A DNA stretch of 64,000 nt from Hymenobacter siberiensis (GCF_018967845.1 NZ_JAHLZZ010000001.1:620001-684000), one strand, 5' to 3'. Shown: positions 9,059 to 17,674, numbered from the stretch's first letter. The notes: a model not told the origin generated them from the sequence alone. Translations and numbers: made by a program.

Positions 9059-11524
9059 ATGTCATTCAATCTTTCCCGGTTTTCTTTATTGATGGGCCTA
9101 GCGGCAGTGCCCACGGCGCTTGTTGCCCAAACGGCCCCGCCCGTGGCGGCGCGGGTGCGCCCGATGGCCCCGCCCCTCACCGGCCGCATTACCGATGCGG
9201 CTACCGGCGAGGGCCTGCCGGGGGCTAATATTATTTTCGACGACCTGAAGCAGGGCACGGCGGCCGGGCCGGATGGCTCGTTCAGCTTCAGCAGCCTGCC
9301 CCGGGGGCGCTTCACGGTGCAGGTGCGCTCGCTGGGCTACAACACCGTGTCGCAGACCGTGGACACGGGCAGCGGCCAACCCCTCGATTTCAAGCTGACG
9401 GTGGCGGCCACTGAGATTGGGCAGGTGGTGGTGACGGGCGTGTCGCAGGCCACCCAGTTGCGGCGCTCGCCCATCCCCACCTCGGTGGTGGACCATACAC
9501 GGCTGAACCAGACGGCCGGCTCGAACCTCGTGGATGCCATTGCGCACACGCCCGGCGTGAGCCAGATTACCACCGGCGCGGCCATCAGCAAGCCCGTGGT
9601 GCGCGGGCTGGGCTACAACCGCGTCATCACCCTGAACAACGGGGCCAGGCAGGAAGGCCAGCAATGGGGCGACGAGCACGGCATTGAGATTGACGAGTTT
9701 AGCGTGGACCGGGCCGAGATTATCAAAGGGCCGGGCTCGCTGCTGTACGGCTCCGATGCGATGGCCGGGGTTATCAACTTCGTGGCCCCCGACCCCATTG
9801 CCGAAGGCCACATCACGGGCACGGCCACGGCCAACTACCAGACCAACAACAACCTGCAAGCCTATTCTTTTCAGAACGCGGGCAACCTCAACGGCTTCAA
9901 CTGGCTGGCGCGGGGTACCCGCAAGGTGGCCGGCGACTACCAGAACCGCTACGACGGCCGGGTGTACAACTCGGGCTTTAATGAATGGGACGCCAACGGC
10001 TACGTGGGCGTGAATAAAAGCTGGGGCTATTCGCACCTGACTTTCAGCACGTTCAACCAGCGGCTGGGGCTGACCGAGGGCGCCCGTGACCCGCAAACCG
10101 GCCGCTTCGTGAAAGACGTACCCAGCGGCGACTCGACCCAGAGCGTGCCCGTGACCGACGGCGACCTGCGCGGCTACGGCCTGGCCGTGCCCCAGCAGCA
10201 GATTAACCACCTGCGCATCGGCACCGACAACAGTTTCATTCTGGGCCCGAACGGCGGGCGCATCGGCCTGCAGGTGAGCTACCAGCAGAACCTGCGCCGC
10301 GAATACGGCAACGTGCTCGACCCCAGTGAAACCTCGCTCTACTTCCAGCTGCGCACCGTGGACTACTCGCTGCGCTATTTCCTGCCCGAGCGCAACGGCT
10401 GGAACCTGACCGTGGGCACCAGCGGCCTGCACCAGCAAAATCAGAACCTGGGCCAGGAATTCCTGATTCCGGCCTACCGCGTGAGCGAGGGCGGCGTGTT
10501 TGGCGTGGCCAAGAAAACCATTGGTGCGCTGGATATAAGCGGCGGGCTGCGGTATGACGTGCGCCAGATTGCGGCCGACAAGCTGCTGCTCGACGGCCGC
10601 GAGCGGCCCACCACTAGCGCCAATCCCGATGCCGAAACCAAGTTTCCGGGCTTCCTGAGCACTTTTCGCAACTACAGCGGCAGCTTGGGCGCGGCGTATA
10701 ATCTGAATGAGAAGCTGACGGTGAAGGCCAACCTCTCGCGCGGCTTCCGGGCCCCCAACATTGCCGAGCTGGGCTCGAACGGCAAGCATGAAGGCACGAT
10801 TCGCTACGAAATCGGCAACGACAACCTCCGCCCCGAAACCAGCCTGCAGGTGGATGCCGGCGTGAGCTACGTCACGGACCACGTCCGGTTCAGCGTCGAT
10901 GCGTTTGAGAACAGCATCAGCAACTACATTTTCACGCGCCGGCTGCTCACGGCCAGCGGGGGCGATTCGCTGCGCAACGACACCCGCGCCTATAAGTACG
11001 CCCAGGGCCAGGCCCGGCTGGTGGGCGGCGAGGTCAGCTTCGATTTCCACCCCCACCCACTCGACTGGCTGCACTTCGAAAACTCGTTCTCGATGGTGCG
11101 CGCCGAGCAGCTGAACGTGGCCGCCGCCGAGAAATACCTGCCCTTCATCCCCGGCGACCGGCTGCAATCGGAGCTGCGGGCCAACTTCCGCCGCCAGGGC
11201 CAGCGCATCACCAATCCCTACGCCCGCGTGCAGCTGGAGCACACCTTCACCCAGAACCGCTACTTCTCGGCCTTCGATACCGAGACGGCCACGCCCGGCT
11301 ACACGCTCATCAACGCCGGCATCGGCACCGATTTAGCCGATGCCCGGGGCCGTACGCTTTTTTCGCTGTTCATCACGGCCAATAACCTGTTCGACGTGGG
11401 CTACCAGAGCCATTTGAGCCGGTTGAAATACGCCGATTTGAATGTGGCGAACGGGCGCACCGGCGTATTTAACCAAGGCCGGAATGTGAGCGTACGGCTG
11501 GTGGTGCCGCTGGCGTTCAAGTAA
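9059..11524 (+). CDS. TonB-dependent outer-membrane receptor, probably metal-related
   Basis: The 821-residue protein begins at ATG 9059 with a signal peptide ending ALVAQ. Residues ~35-120 are a CarboxypepD_reg-like beta-sandwich (GRITDAATGEGLPGANIIFDD, GYNTVSQTV). The plug follows (VVDHTRLNQTAGSNLVDAIAHTPGVSQI, VVRGLGYNRVITLNNGARQEGQQWGDEHGIEID, IIKGPGSLLYGSDAMAGVINF), then a 22-strand barrel ending in a hydrophobic strand with a terminal Phe region (NVSVRLVVPLAFK). The DEHGIEIDEF segment of the plug is common in receptors that sit beside zinc or copper genes. The upstream Cys/His protein and the downstream CDF exporter point to metal handling; the ligand is not proven. Confidence 0.92.
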   Translation: MSFNLSRFSLLMGLAAVPTALVAQTAPPVAARVRPMAPPLTGRITDAATGEGLPGANIIFDDLKQGTAAGPDGSFSFSSLPRGRFTVQVRSLGYNTVSQTVDTGSGQPLDFKLTVAATEIGQVVVTGVSQATQLRRSPIPTSVVDHTRLNQTAGSNLVDAIAHTPGVSQITTGAAISKPVVRGLGYNRVITLNNGARQEGQQWGDEHGIEIDEFSVDRAEIIKGPGSLLYGSDAMAGVINFVAPDPIAEGHITGTATANYQTNNNLQAYSFQNAGNLNGFNWLARGTRKVAGDYQNRYDGRVYNSGFNEWDANGYVGVNKSWGYSHLTFSTFNQRLGLTEGARDPQTGRFVKDVPSGDSTQSVPVTDGDLRGYGLAVPQQQINHLRIGTDNSFILGPNGGRIGLQVSYQQNLRREYGNVLDPSETSLYFQLRTVDYSLRYFLPERNGWNLTVGTSGLHQQNQNLGQEFLIPAYRVSEGGVFGVAKKTIGALDISGGLRYDVRQIAADKLLLDGRERPTTSANPDAETKFPGFLSTFRNYSGSLGAAYNLNEKLTVKANLSRGFRAPNIAELGSNGKHEGTIRYEIGNDNLRPETSLQVDAGVSYVTDHVRFSVDAFENSISNYIFTRRLLTASGGDSLRNDTRAYKYAQGQARLVGGEVSFDFHPHPLDWLHFENSFSMVRAEQLNVAAAEKYLPFIPGDRLQSELRANFRRQGQRITNPYARVQLEHTFTQNRYFSAFDTETATPGYTLINAGIGTDLADARGRTLFSLFITANNLFDVGYQSHLSRLKYADLNVANGRTGVFNQGRNVSVRLVVPLAFK

Positions 11525-11553
11525 CGACGACGCGGCGGCACTGCCCCAGGTCA

Positions 11554-11597
11554 GGCCGCCCGTTCTCCCCGCCGGGGAGGGCGGGCGGCTTTTTTTG
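11554..11597 (+). terminator. rho-independent terminator after the TonB receptor
   Basis: GCCGCCCG pairs with CGGGCGGC around an inner CCCCGCCGGGG hairpin and is followed by seven T. Confidence 0.85.
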
Positions 11598-11701
11598 AAT
11601 TAGGGCGTGTTGGTTTCCAGCGGCCAAGGGCTGACGGTAGCGATGCACCCAAAACCCGCCGCCCTGCGTTTAGGACGCAGCCCCCAATAGTTTTCCGCCC
11701 A

Positions 11702-12670
11702 GTGCCCCACGACCACGACCATTCTGCCCCCGGCCACTCGCACGCCGGCCACCAGCATGCCGCCCCGCCGCCCGGCGGCGGCTTCAGCGCCGCTTTTGCC
11801 ATTGGCATCGGCCTCAACCTGGCCTTTGTGATTGCCGAAACCATTGGCGGCTTCTGGGCTAATTCCAGCGCCCTGCTCTCCGATGCCGGCCACAACCTCA
11901 GCGACGTGCTGAGCCTGGCCCTGGCCTGGGGCGCAGCCTGGCTGGCAGGCAGGCCGGCCACGCGGCGCTACACGTTTGGCTACCGGGGCGCAACTATTCA
12001 GGCGGCGCTGCTGAACACGGCGCTGCTCTACGCCGCAGTGGGCTTTATCCTCTGGGAAACCATTGACCACCTGCGCCACCCGGAGCCGGTGAACGGCCGT
12101 TGGGTGATGCTGCTGGCCGGCGTTGGCATTTTGGTGAACGGCGTCACGGCCCTGCTTTTCCGCAGCGGGCAGAAGGCCGACGTGAACGTGCGCGGGGCCT
12201 ACCTGCACATGATGGTGGATGCGCTGGTGAGCGCGGGCGTAGTGGCCGGCGGTGGCCTAGTGCTGCTCACCGGCTGGACCTGGCTCGACCCGGCCATCAG
12301 CTTTATCATCCTGGGCATCATCGTCTTCAGCTCGTGGGGACTGCTGCGCGACAGCCTGCGCCTGAGCCTGCAGGCCGTGCCCGATGGCATCGACCCCGAA
12401 GCCGTGCGCAACTACCTGCTGCAGCAGTCCGAAGTCGAATCCGTGCATGACCTCCACATCTGGAGCCTGAGCAGCGCCGGCCACGATGCCGCCCTCATGG
12501 CCCACCTCGTGCGCCCCGGTGGGGCCGATGCCGCCTGGCTGGCCACCCTCACCAAGGGCCTCGAAATTGAATTCAACATCCGTCACTGCACCGTGCAGGT
12601 GGAAGATGGCGAGCTACCCGGCGGCTGCCACAGCCACTGCGAGCTAAAGGCCGGTAACGCGGACTTTTAG
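11702..12670 (+). CDS. cation diffusion facilitator (zinc-type exporter)
   Basis: The 322-residue protein begins with a His-rich tail (HDHDHS...HSHAGHQH), followed by six membrane segments. The CDF zinc site is visible as HxxxD pairs: LLSDAGHNLSDV in the second helix and YLHMMVDALVSAG in the fifth. The cytoplasmic C-terminal ferredoxin-like domain (VHDLHIWSLSSAGHDAALMAHL) carries more His residues. It exports Zn2+ or a similar ion in exchange for protons. The GTG start at 11702 is six bases after TAGTTTTC, a plausible -7 box. The last codons and the TAG stop lie inside a dispersed repeat, so the final NADF residues are encoded by repeat sequence. Confidence 0.92.
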   Translation: MPHDHDHSAPGHSHAGHQHAAPPPGGGFSAAFAIGIGLNLAFVIAETIGGFWANSSALLSDAGHNLSDVLSLALAWGAAWLAGRPATRRYTFGYRGATIQAALLNTALLYAAVGFILWETIDHLRHPEPVNGRWVMLLAGVGILVNGVTALLFRSGQKADVNVRGAYLHMMVDALVSAGVVAGGGLVLLTGWTWLDPAISFIILGIIVFSSWGLLRDSLRLSLQAVPDGIDPEAVRNYLLQQSEVESVHDLHIWSLSSAGHDAALMAHLVRPGGADAAWLATLTKGLEIEFNIRHCTVQVEDGELPGGCHSHCELKAGNADF

Positions 12671-12728
12671 TCCGCACGGGATACAGCAAGGGGTGCCAAT
12701 GGCCTCGCGGACTAAAAGTCCGCGCTAC
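12654..12728. repeat. inverted pair of GCGGACTTTTAGTCCGC repeats
   Basis: Two 22-base arms (12654-12675 and 12707-12728) in opposite orientation; each arm is itself near-palindromic. The left arm contains the CDF stop codon and the right arm reaches the -7 box of the MFS gene. The same repeat pair recurs at 60411-60555. Confidence 0.85.
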
Positions 12729-12733
12729 ATTTC
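12726..12733 (+). promoter_or_regulatory. -7 box TACATTTC partly formed by repeat end
   Basis: Matches TAnnTTTG at seven of eight bases and ends four bases before the ATG at 12738. Its first three bases are the end of the dispersed repeat. Confidence 0.5.
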
Positions 12734-12737
12734 GGCC

Positions 12738-13976
12738 ATGCAAGCTTCCCACCCTACTAAAACCACCGTGTTCACGGCTGTCGTCGTTGTGGCGGCGCTG
12801 GGCTATTTCGTCGATATCTACGACCTGATTCTGTTCAGCATCGTGCGGGTTAAGAGCCTCAACGACCTGGGCATTATCGACAAAGCCGCCGTCACAGACC
12901 GGGGTTTGTTCCTGATAAACATGCAGATGGGCGGCATGCTGCTCGGCGGCATCCTGTGGGGCATATTGGGTGACAAGAAGGGCCGGCTTTCGGTGCTGTT
13001 CGGCTCCATCCTGCTCTATTCGCTGGCCAATATTGCCAACGGCTTCGTGCAGACCATCGACCAGTATGCCTGGTTGCGGCTCATTGCGGGCGTGGGGCTG
13101 GCCGGCGAGCTGGGCGCGGGCATCACCCTGGTCAGCGAAAGCCTGCCCAAGGAAAAGCGCGGCTACGGCACCATGATAGTGGCCACCGTGGGCGTGAGCG
13201 GGGCCATGCTGGGCTACTGGGTGGGCGAAAAGCTGGGCTGGCGCAATGCCTACTTCGTGGGCGGCGGGCTGGGCCTGGCGCTACTACTGTTGCGCGTGAG
13301 CGTATTCGAGTCGGGCATGTTCCGGCAGCTGCAGGCCCAGGCGGCGGTATCGCGGGGCGATTTCCTGAGCCTGTTTACCAACCCGGCGCGGCTGGGCAAG
13401 TACCTGCGCATTTTGCTGATTGGGGTGCCGCTGTGGTTCGTGGTGGGCATTCTGGTGACGCTGGCGCCCGAGTTTGGGCGGGCCCTGGGGCTCACGGGCG
13501 AGGTCACGGCCGGGCTGGCGGTGTTCTGGTGCTACTTCGGGCTGGTGTTTGGCGATTTTATCAGTGGGGCGCTCAGCCAGCTGTGGCATTCGCGCAACAA
13601 GGCGCTGCAGGTGTTTTTGGTATTTTGCGCCGTGCTGGTGGGCGTGTACCTGTTCGGAATTGAGGGCGCTTCGCCGACTACCTTTTATGCCGTGTGCTTT
13701 GTGATGGGTATTTCGGTGGGCTTCTGGGCCTTGTTTGTGACAGTGGCGGCCGAGCAGTTTGGCACCAACCTGCGGGCCACGGTGGCCACCACCGCGCCCA
13801 ACTTTGCGCGGGGCGCGGTGGTGGGCCTGGTGCCGGCTTTCAAGTACCTGAGCGGGGTGTTGGGCTTTGTGCCTGGCGCGGCGGTGCTGGGCGGCATTTC
13901 GCTGCTGGTGGCCTTCTGGGCCGTGAGCACCCTGCCCGAGAGCTACGGCAAAGACCTGGACTACGTGGAAGAATAG
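12738..13976 (+). CDS. MFS transporter, metabolite:proton symporter type
   Basis: The 412-residue protein has twelve predicted membrane segments. ATG 12738 was chosen over an in-frame ATG at 12693 because the first helix begins just after it (TKTTVFTAVVVVAALGYFVDIYDLILFS) and a -7 box sits immediately upstream. Family marks are D-x-Y-D in helix 1, GDKKGRLSVLFGS (the G-D-x-x-G-R-K loop between helices 2 and 3) and GLAGELGAGITLVSESLPKEKRG after helix 4. The pattern is that of the sugar/organic-acid:H+ symporter branch. The substrate cannot be read from sequence. It stands behind the CDF gene but has its own promoter, so a joint function is not implied. Confidence 0.88.
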   Translation: MQASHPTKTTVFTAVVVVAALGYFVDIYDLILFSIVRVKSLNDLGIIDKAAVTDRGLFLINMQMGGMLLGGILWGILGDKKGRLSVLFGSILLYSLANIANGFVQTIDQYAWLRLIAGVGLAGELGAGITLVSESLPKEKRGYGTMIVATVGVSGAMLGYWVGEKLGWRNAYFVGGGLGLALLLLRVSVFESGMFRQLQAQAAVSRGDFLSLFTNPARLGKYLRILLIGVPLWFVVGILVTLAPEFGRALGLTGEVTAGLAVFWCYFGLVFGDFISGALSQLWHSRNKALQVFLVFCAVLVGVYLFGIEGASPTTFYAVCFVMGISVGFWALFVTVAAEQFGTNLRATVATTAPNFARGAVVGLVPAFKYLSGVLGFVPGAAVLGGISLLVAFWAVSTLPESYGKDLDYVEE

Positions 13977-14079
13977 CCAACGGCTTCGGCTGAACTTTAT
14001 CCGAAGCTACAATTCTGAGAACCTTGTTTTAGGCCCGGCGTACACAGGCCGAATCTAACGGGTTTCACCACCCCTCCCC

Positions 14080-14478
14080 ATGAAAAAAACACTCGGCCTG
14101 TTGGCCATCATTGTGGCCTCGGCCTTCTCTGCCCACGCCCAGACTACCCTAGCTCCCATTCCCGCCACTGCTGAGCCGGCTCTCACCGCTGAGCAGCAGC
14201 AGCAGCGCGCCAACGACGCCAAAGCCACTTACGACGCCCAAAAGCAGCAGACCAACAGCAGCGACCAGGCCGTTCGCGACAGCCGCAACCAGCTGAAAGA
14301 AACCGCCAACCAGCAATCGGACCTTAAAAAGCAGCTCCACGAGCAGCGCAAGCAAGAGAAAGCACAGAAAGCACAGCTTAAAGAGCAGCGCACTGCCGCT
14401 AAGGAAGCCAAGAAGCAGGAGCGCACCGCCCGCGACACGGCCAAGGCCGAAAAGAAACGCGCCAAGGAAATGAAATAA
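14080..14478 (+). CDS. secreted coiled-coil protein rich in Lys, Gln and Ala
   Basis: This 132-residue product has a clean signal peptide (MKKTLGLLAIIVASAFSAHAQ). The rest, from about residue 40, is one long charged helix of the type AEQQQQRANDAK...KEAKKQERTARDTAKAEKKRAKEMK. No enzyme motif is present. Such proteins are common in Hymenobacter and may bind the cell wall, nucleic acid or membrane by charge, but no function is known to me. It is a single gene followed by its own terminator. Confidence 0.8.
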   Translation: MKKTLGLLAIIVASAFSAHAQTTLAPIPATAEPALTAEQQQQRANDAKATYDAQKQQTNSSDQAVRDSRNQLKETANQQSDLKKQLHEQRKQEKAQKAQLKEQRTAAKEAKKQERTARDTAKAEKKRAKEMK

Positions 14479-14504
14479 CGAAGCGGCCATTCCGTCGTAT
14501 GCAT

Positions 14505-14534
14505 AAAGACTCCGGCTTCGGCCGGAGTTTTTTA
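14505..14534 (+). terminator. rho-independent terminator
   Basis: ACTCCGGC TTCG GCCGGAGT hairpin with a UUCG-type tetraloop and six T. Confidence 0.9.
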
Positions 14535-14559
14535 TTGCCCGCTTATCAGTCCGCGCCCC

Positions 14560-14567
14560 TACTTTCG
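14560..14567 (+). promoter_or_regulatory. -7 box TACTTTCG
   Basis: Seven of eight bases match TAnnTTTG; the ATG of the DUF6526 gene is 25 bases downstream. Confidence 0.45.
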
Positions 14568-14591
14568 CCCACCTCAACCCCTCTTACCCGT

Positions 14592-15038
14592 ATGGCCACG
14601 CCTACTAAAAACACTGCCATGTATTATCCGTGGCACCATTTTGTGCTGCTGCCGCTGGCCCTGCTTATGGCCGGCTACACCATTGTGCACTATACCAAAG
14701 TAGCCGGCGACGACGACCAGACGGCCCGGCTCTGGTTCAGCGTGGCGGCGCTGGCCGTCATCGGCTTCGGAGTGCTCGTGATGCTGCGCCAGCACTATGC
14801 CCTGCAATTGCAGGACCGCATCTGCCGGCTCGAAGTGCGCCAGCGCTATTTTGAGGTGAGCGGCCAGCGCTTCGCCCCACTCGAACAGCAGCTCAGCACT
14901 GGCCAAATCCTGAGCCTGCGCCTGGCCGGCGACGCCGAGTTGCCCGCCCTGGCCCAGGCCGCCGTCACGTCTAACCTTACACCCAAAGACATTCAGGCCC
15001 GTATCACCGACTTTCAGTTCGACGCCATGCGCGTCTGA
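14592..15038 (+). CDS. DUF6526 family membrane protein
   Basis: From ATG 14592 the product has 148 residues. The layout matches DUF6526 of Bacteroidota: a YYPWHHFVLLPLALLMAGYTI first helix, a second helix (LWFSVAALAVIGFGVLVML), then RQHYALQLQDRICRLEVRQRYFEVSGQRF and a soluble tail with LSTGQILSLRLAGDAELPALAQAAVTSNLTPKDI. It is an inner-membrane protein with a conserved cytoplasmic domain and no known activity. An upstream in-frame ATG at 14499 lies within the previous terminator region and is not used. Confidence 0.85.
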   Translation: MATPTKNTAMYYPWHHFVLLPLALLMAGYTIVHYTKVAGDDDQTARLWFSVAALAVIGFGVLVMLRQHYALQLQDRICRLEVRQRYFEVSGQRFAPLEQQLSTGQILSLRLAGDAELPALAQAAVTSNLTPKDIQARITDFQFDAMRV

Positions 15039-15105
15039 AATGGTGAAATGGCGAGATGGTGGAATAGTAAGTTATTTCCCTTGATTTCCGTCTCTCAACT
15101 CACCC

Positions 15106-15195
15106 GAAGCTGTTTAGAAAGTCACAAAAGGCACTCAACCGGTCATGCTTCGCTGTGCTCTGCATGACCGGTTGAGTGCCTTTCTAAACAGCTTC
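15106..15195. repeat. GAAGCTGTTTAGAAAGTC inverted-repeat element, copy A
   Basis: The 15-base outer arms are perfect, and inside them a 19-base perfect stem (15130-15148 with 15162-15180) closes a short loop. Copy B lies at 30602-30748. It fills the gap between the DUF6526 and DUF4286 genes; outside it, GGTGAAATGG-like sequence is also loosely inverted. Confidence 0.85.
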
Positions 15196-15227
15196 ACCAT
15201 TTCATCACCTCACTATCTCACCGAATT

Positions 15228-15530
15228 ATGATTCTCTACAACGTCACCAGCAGCCTCGAGCCCACCGCCGCCGACGAATGGCTCGACTACATGCGCACCA
15301 CCCACATTCCTGAAGTAATGGACACCGGGTTTTTCATCAAGAGCCAGCTTCTGCGCCTGCTCGACGAGGAAGAAGGCGGCATCACCTACGCCGCCCAATA
15401 CTACTGCCTCAGCCTGGAGCAGTTGGAAGAGTACCAAGCCATCTGCGCCCCGGCCCTGCGCGCCGACATGGAAAAACACTTCGCCGGCAAGTACGTCTCG
15501 TTCCGCACCGTGCTGGAAGTGGTGGAGTAA
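15228..15530 (+). CDS. DUF4286 family protein
   Basis: The 100-residue product starts MILYNVTSSLEPTAADEWLDYMRTTHIPEVMDTG, the standard beginning of DUF4286, and ends with ADMEKHFAGKYVSFRTVLEVV. The family has a ferredoxin-like (EthD/antibiotic-monooxygenase-like) fold by appearance, is cytoplasmic and is widespread in Bacteroidota without known function. There is no signal peptide. It is bordered by two different repeat elements. Confidence 0.9.
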   Translation: MILYNVTSSLEPTAADEWLDYMRTTHIPEVMDTGFFIKSQLLRLLDEEEGGITYAAQYYCLSLEQLEEYQAICAPALRADMEKHFAGKYVSFRTVLEVVE

Positions 15531-15558
15531 GTTTGTTTGCTGCCCCCCACGCGGGAAC

Positions 15559-15620
15559 CTCACCCCCGGCCCCGGTTCGCTTGAAGCGCGAAGCCTGCGG
15601 AGAGGGGCCGGGGGTGAGGT
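15559..15620. repeat. CCTCACCCCCGGCCCC inverted pair
   Basis: Two 16-base arms in inverse orientation flank a short GC-rich core; same family as 796-835. It fills the space before the esterase gene. Confidence 0.75.
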
Positions 15621-15666
15621 GACACCGGGCACGAAAACGCCCCGTTTGCTGTTAAATCAGCACTAT

Positions 15667-16257
15667 ATGAAAAACATCATTTTCTTCGGCGACAGCCTCA
15701 CGGCCGGCCACGGCCTGCCAGCCGCCAACAGCTTCCCCAGCCTCCTTCAGCAGCGGCTCGATAACCAACCACTTCTTTATAAAGCCTACAACTACGGCGT
15801 GAGCGGCGAAACCAGCGCCGGGGGCCGCCAGCGCCTGTCCGCCGTGCTGGCCCGCCACCCGATTGACGTGTTTATGCTGGCCCTGGGGGCCAACGACGGC
15901 ATCCGGGGCATTCCGGTCCGCGAAACCACCCAAAACCTGCAGTTCATCATCGACGCCGTGCGGCGGCAGCATCCGGAGGCCCAACTGGTGCTGGCCGGCC
16001 TGGAGTTTCCCTTCGACCTCGGCCCGCTCGGCGGCCACCGCCTGGCCCACTACGCCACCGAGTTCAAAGCCCTGTTCCGCACCCTGGCCGATAAAAACAC
16101 GCTGCCCTTCGTGCCCTTCCTGTTACAAGGCGTGCTGGGAAACCGCGCGCTGAACCTGGCCGACGGCGTGCACCCCAACGCGGCGGGCCAAAAAATCCTG
16201 GCTGAAAACGTGTGGCAGGTGTTGGGGCCGCTGTTGCAGCAAGCGGTTGCTCAGTAA
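15667..16257 (+). CDS. GDSL/SGNH hydrolase, TesA-like arylesterase
   Basis: The 196-residue product shows the four SGNH blocks: FFGDSLTAGHG with nucleophile Ser11, SGETSAGG with the oxyanion Gly, LGANDGIRG with Asn, and DGVHPN with the catalytic Asp/His pair. This is the TesA/arylesterase branch that cleaves short esters, thioesters and lysophospholipids. Unlike many relatives it begins directly at MKNIIFFGDSLT without a signal peptide, so a cytoplasmic enzyme is predicted; the longer in-frame reading from 15619 has no signal peptide either. Confidence 0.9.
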   Translation: MKNIIFFGDSLTAGHGLPAANSFPSLLQQRLDNQPLLYKAYNYGVSGETSAGGRQRLSAVLARHPIDVFMLALGANDGIRGIPVRETTQNLQFIIDAVRRQHPEAQLVLAGLEFPFDLGPLGGHRLAHYATEFKALFRTLADKNTLPFVPFLLQGVLGNRALNLADGVHPNAAGQKILAENVWQVLGPLLQQAVAQ

Positions 16258-16275
16258 CAGGAAGTTGCTTAAAGC

Positions 16276-16386
16276 ACGTCCATCATGCAGAGCGCAGCTC
16301 TGCATCTTGCCCGCCACCAGTAATCCTTTTAATTGGATTGCGTTGTGCGGTAAAGATGCTTCGCTGCGCTCTACATGACAGACGTA
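16276..16386. repeat. imperfect inverted repeat, CATGCAGAGCGCAG type
   Basis: The left arm near 16276-16312 and right arm near 16349-16386 pair imperfectly around an AT-richer centre. It is related in sequence to the elements at 30602 and 38079, which also carry CATG...GCGCAGC...GAAGCATC. Confidence 0.65.
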
Positions 16387-16401
16387 CGGGTCGCTCAGCC
16401 C

Positions 16402-17328
16402 CTAAAACCCAAACAGATTTCCCTGCACCGGCTGCGGAATAATGTGCGGCGGCGGCACCACAATCCCGGTAAGCCCCCGGATTTTCTCCAGTAAGTACTG
16501 GGCGAAGACCGGCGCGTGGCGCACGTCTTTCTGGTGGATGAAGAAGTAGACCTCGTGCACGCCCTGCGCCACCCAGGCGGCAATGCGCTCGGCCCAGGCG
16601 TCGGCGCGCTGGTAGTCGGTGCTGTGCAGGCCGTGGCCGTTGAAGCGGATAAAGACCGTGGGCGTGGTCAGGCGCAGGGGCAGCACGTCGCGCCGGCCGG
16701 CCACGTCGGTTATCACCAGCGTTTTGCCCAGGGCTTCGAGGGTGGCGAATACGGCATCGGCCAAAACCGGGTCGGCAAACCAGCGCGGGTGGCGCAGCTC
16801 CACAGCCAGCGGCACGGTAGTGGGGAAGTCGACGAGGAAGCGCTCCAGGCGCGGCAAATGCTCGGGGCCGAAGTGCGGCGGCAGCTGCAAAAAGGCCCAG
16901 CCCAGGTTCTCGCCCAGCCCTTCGAAGGCCCGCGCCGTGGTCACCACCAGGTCGTCGGCCTGAAACAGCTCCCGCTCGTGGCTGATGCTGCGCGGCAGCT
17001 TGGGGCAGAACTTAAAGCCCGAAGCCGGCCCCACGGCCTCGCGCCAGCGCCGCACGGTAGTGGCATCCGGGATGCGGTAGTGCGTGGTATTCAGCTCGAT
17101 ACTATTGAACTGCTGCGCATAGTAGCGCAGGTAGTCGGGCTCCCTGATGCCGGCGGGGAAATACGTACCCAGCCACTCCTTGTTCGTCCAGATGGGGCAG
17201 CCGACATAGATGCGGGCCGGCGTGGGCTGCGTGGGCCGGGCGCGGGCCAGCACGCGGGCCGTTTCGGGGTGGTCGGGCGGCAGGCTAAAATCAACATAGC
17301 GAAGGTCAGGCAGGCGGCCAAAATCCAT
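16402..17328 (-). CDS. DUF72 domain protein (YecE-like TIM barrel)
   Basis: The 308-residue product begins MDFGRLPDLRYVDFSLPPDHPETARVL, a lead-in seen in Bacteroidota members, then IYVGCPIWTNKEWLGTYFP, QQFNSIELNTTHYRIP, FKFCPKLPRSISH and AVELRHPRWF, all typical of DUF72. The fold is a TIM barrel related to endonuclease IV-like proteins; the biochemical role is unknown. The start is fixed by a perfect TACCTTTG only four bases upstream of the ATG, which implies a leaderless mRNA. Confidence 0.92.
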   Translation of the reverse strand: MDFGRLPDLRYVDFSLPPDHPETARVLARARPTQPTPARIYVGCPIWTNKEWLGTYFPAGIREPDYLRYYAQQFNSIELNTTHYRIPDATTVRRWREAVGPASGFKFCPKLPRSISHERELFQADDLVVTTARAFEGLGENLGWAFLQLPPHFGPEHLPRLERFLVDFPTTVPLAVELRHPRWFADPVLADAVFATLEALGKTLVITDVAGRRDVLPLRLTTPTVFIRFNGHGLHSTDYQRADAWAERIAAWVAQGVHEVYFFIHQKDVRHAPVFAQYLLEKIRGLTGIVVPPPHIIPQPVQGNLFGF

Positions 17329-17332
17329 GGGG

Positions 17333-17340
17333 CAAAGGTA
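17333..17340 (-). promoter_or_regulatory. -7 box TACCTTTG four bases before the DUF72 start
   Basis: A perfect TAnnTTTG followed by CCCC and then ATG. It is the clearest leaderless arrangement in the window. Confidence 0.7.
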
Positions 17341-17642
17341 GGGTTGGGGCCCGGCGGTGGGCTACTACTCTTACGAAAAAAAACGGACTCGCGCAACCCG
17401 GTTCCGAAGGTAGTCGTGGGGGCGATGCCCAAATTTTACACCCGTCGCATAATCTAATTTTCGCACCTACGCAATGCCAAAGGCCTCATTCGGCAAAATA
17501 TACTTTGAGACAACCTCACGGCTACTTTTAACCCCAACATGAAGATTAATTAAATGCAAAATTTCTGGATAAAGGACAATTTTTAGCCTAATTCGGTTAG
17601 TAGAGGTCAGCGTATTTTTAGCATTGCTCAAATGGATAGGTC
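17341..17642. other. intergenic stretch without recognised gene
   Basis: About 300 bases, AT-rich in its second half (17440-17640), between divergent DUF72 and RlpA-like genes. A minus-strand frame (17467-17808) is open but overlaps the RlpA start and has no protein-family character. No hairpin or repeat stands out. Confidence 0.5.
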
Positions 17643-17650
17643 TATGTTTG
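17643..17650 (+). promoter_or_regulatory. -7 box TATGTTTG
   Basis: A perfect TAnnTTTG 24 bases before the ATG at 17675; an ATTG element about 20 bases further up may act as the -33 box. Confidence 0.6.
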
Positions 17651-17674
17651 TCATGCTCACCACCTGCGAATCGC

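Noticed and set aside
9098..11242. 714-codon open frame antisense to the TonB receptor
   Set aside because: It is a by-product of GC-rich third positions in the receptor gene; the product has no family pattern and the plus strand has full domain evidence.
15037..15227. Possible CRISPR-like repeat from the GGTGAAATGG motifs and hairpin
   Set aside because: There are no regularly spaced direct repeats with unique spacers; it is an inverted-repeat element.
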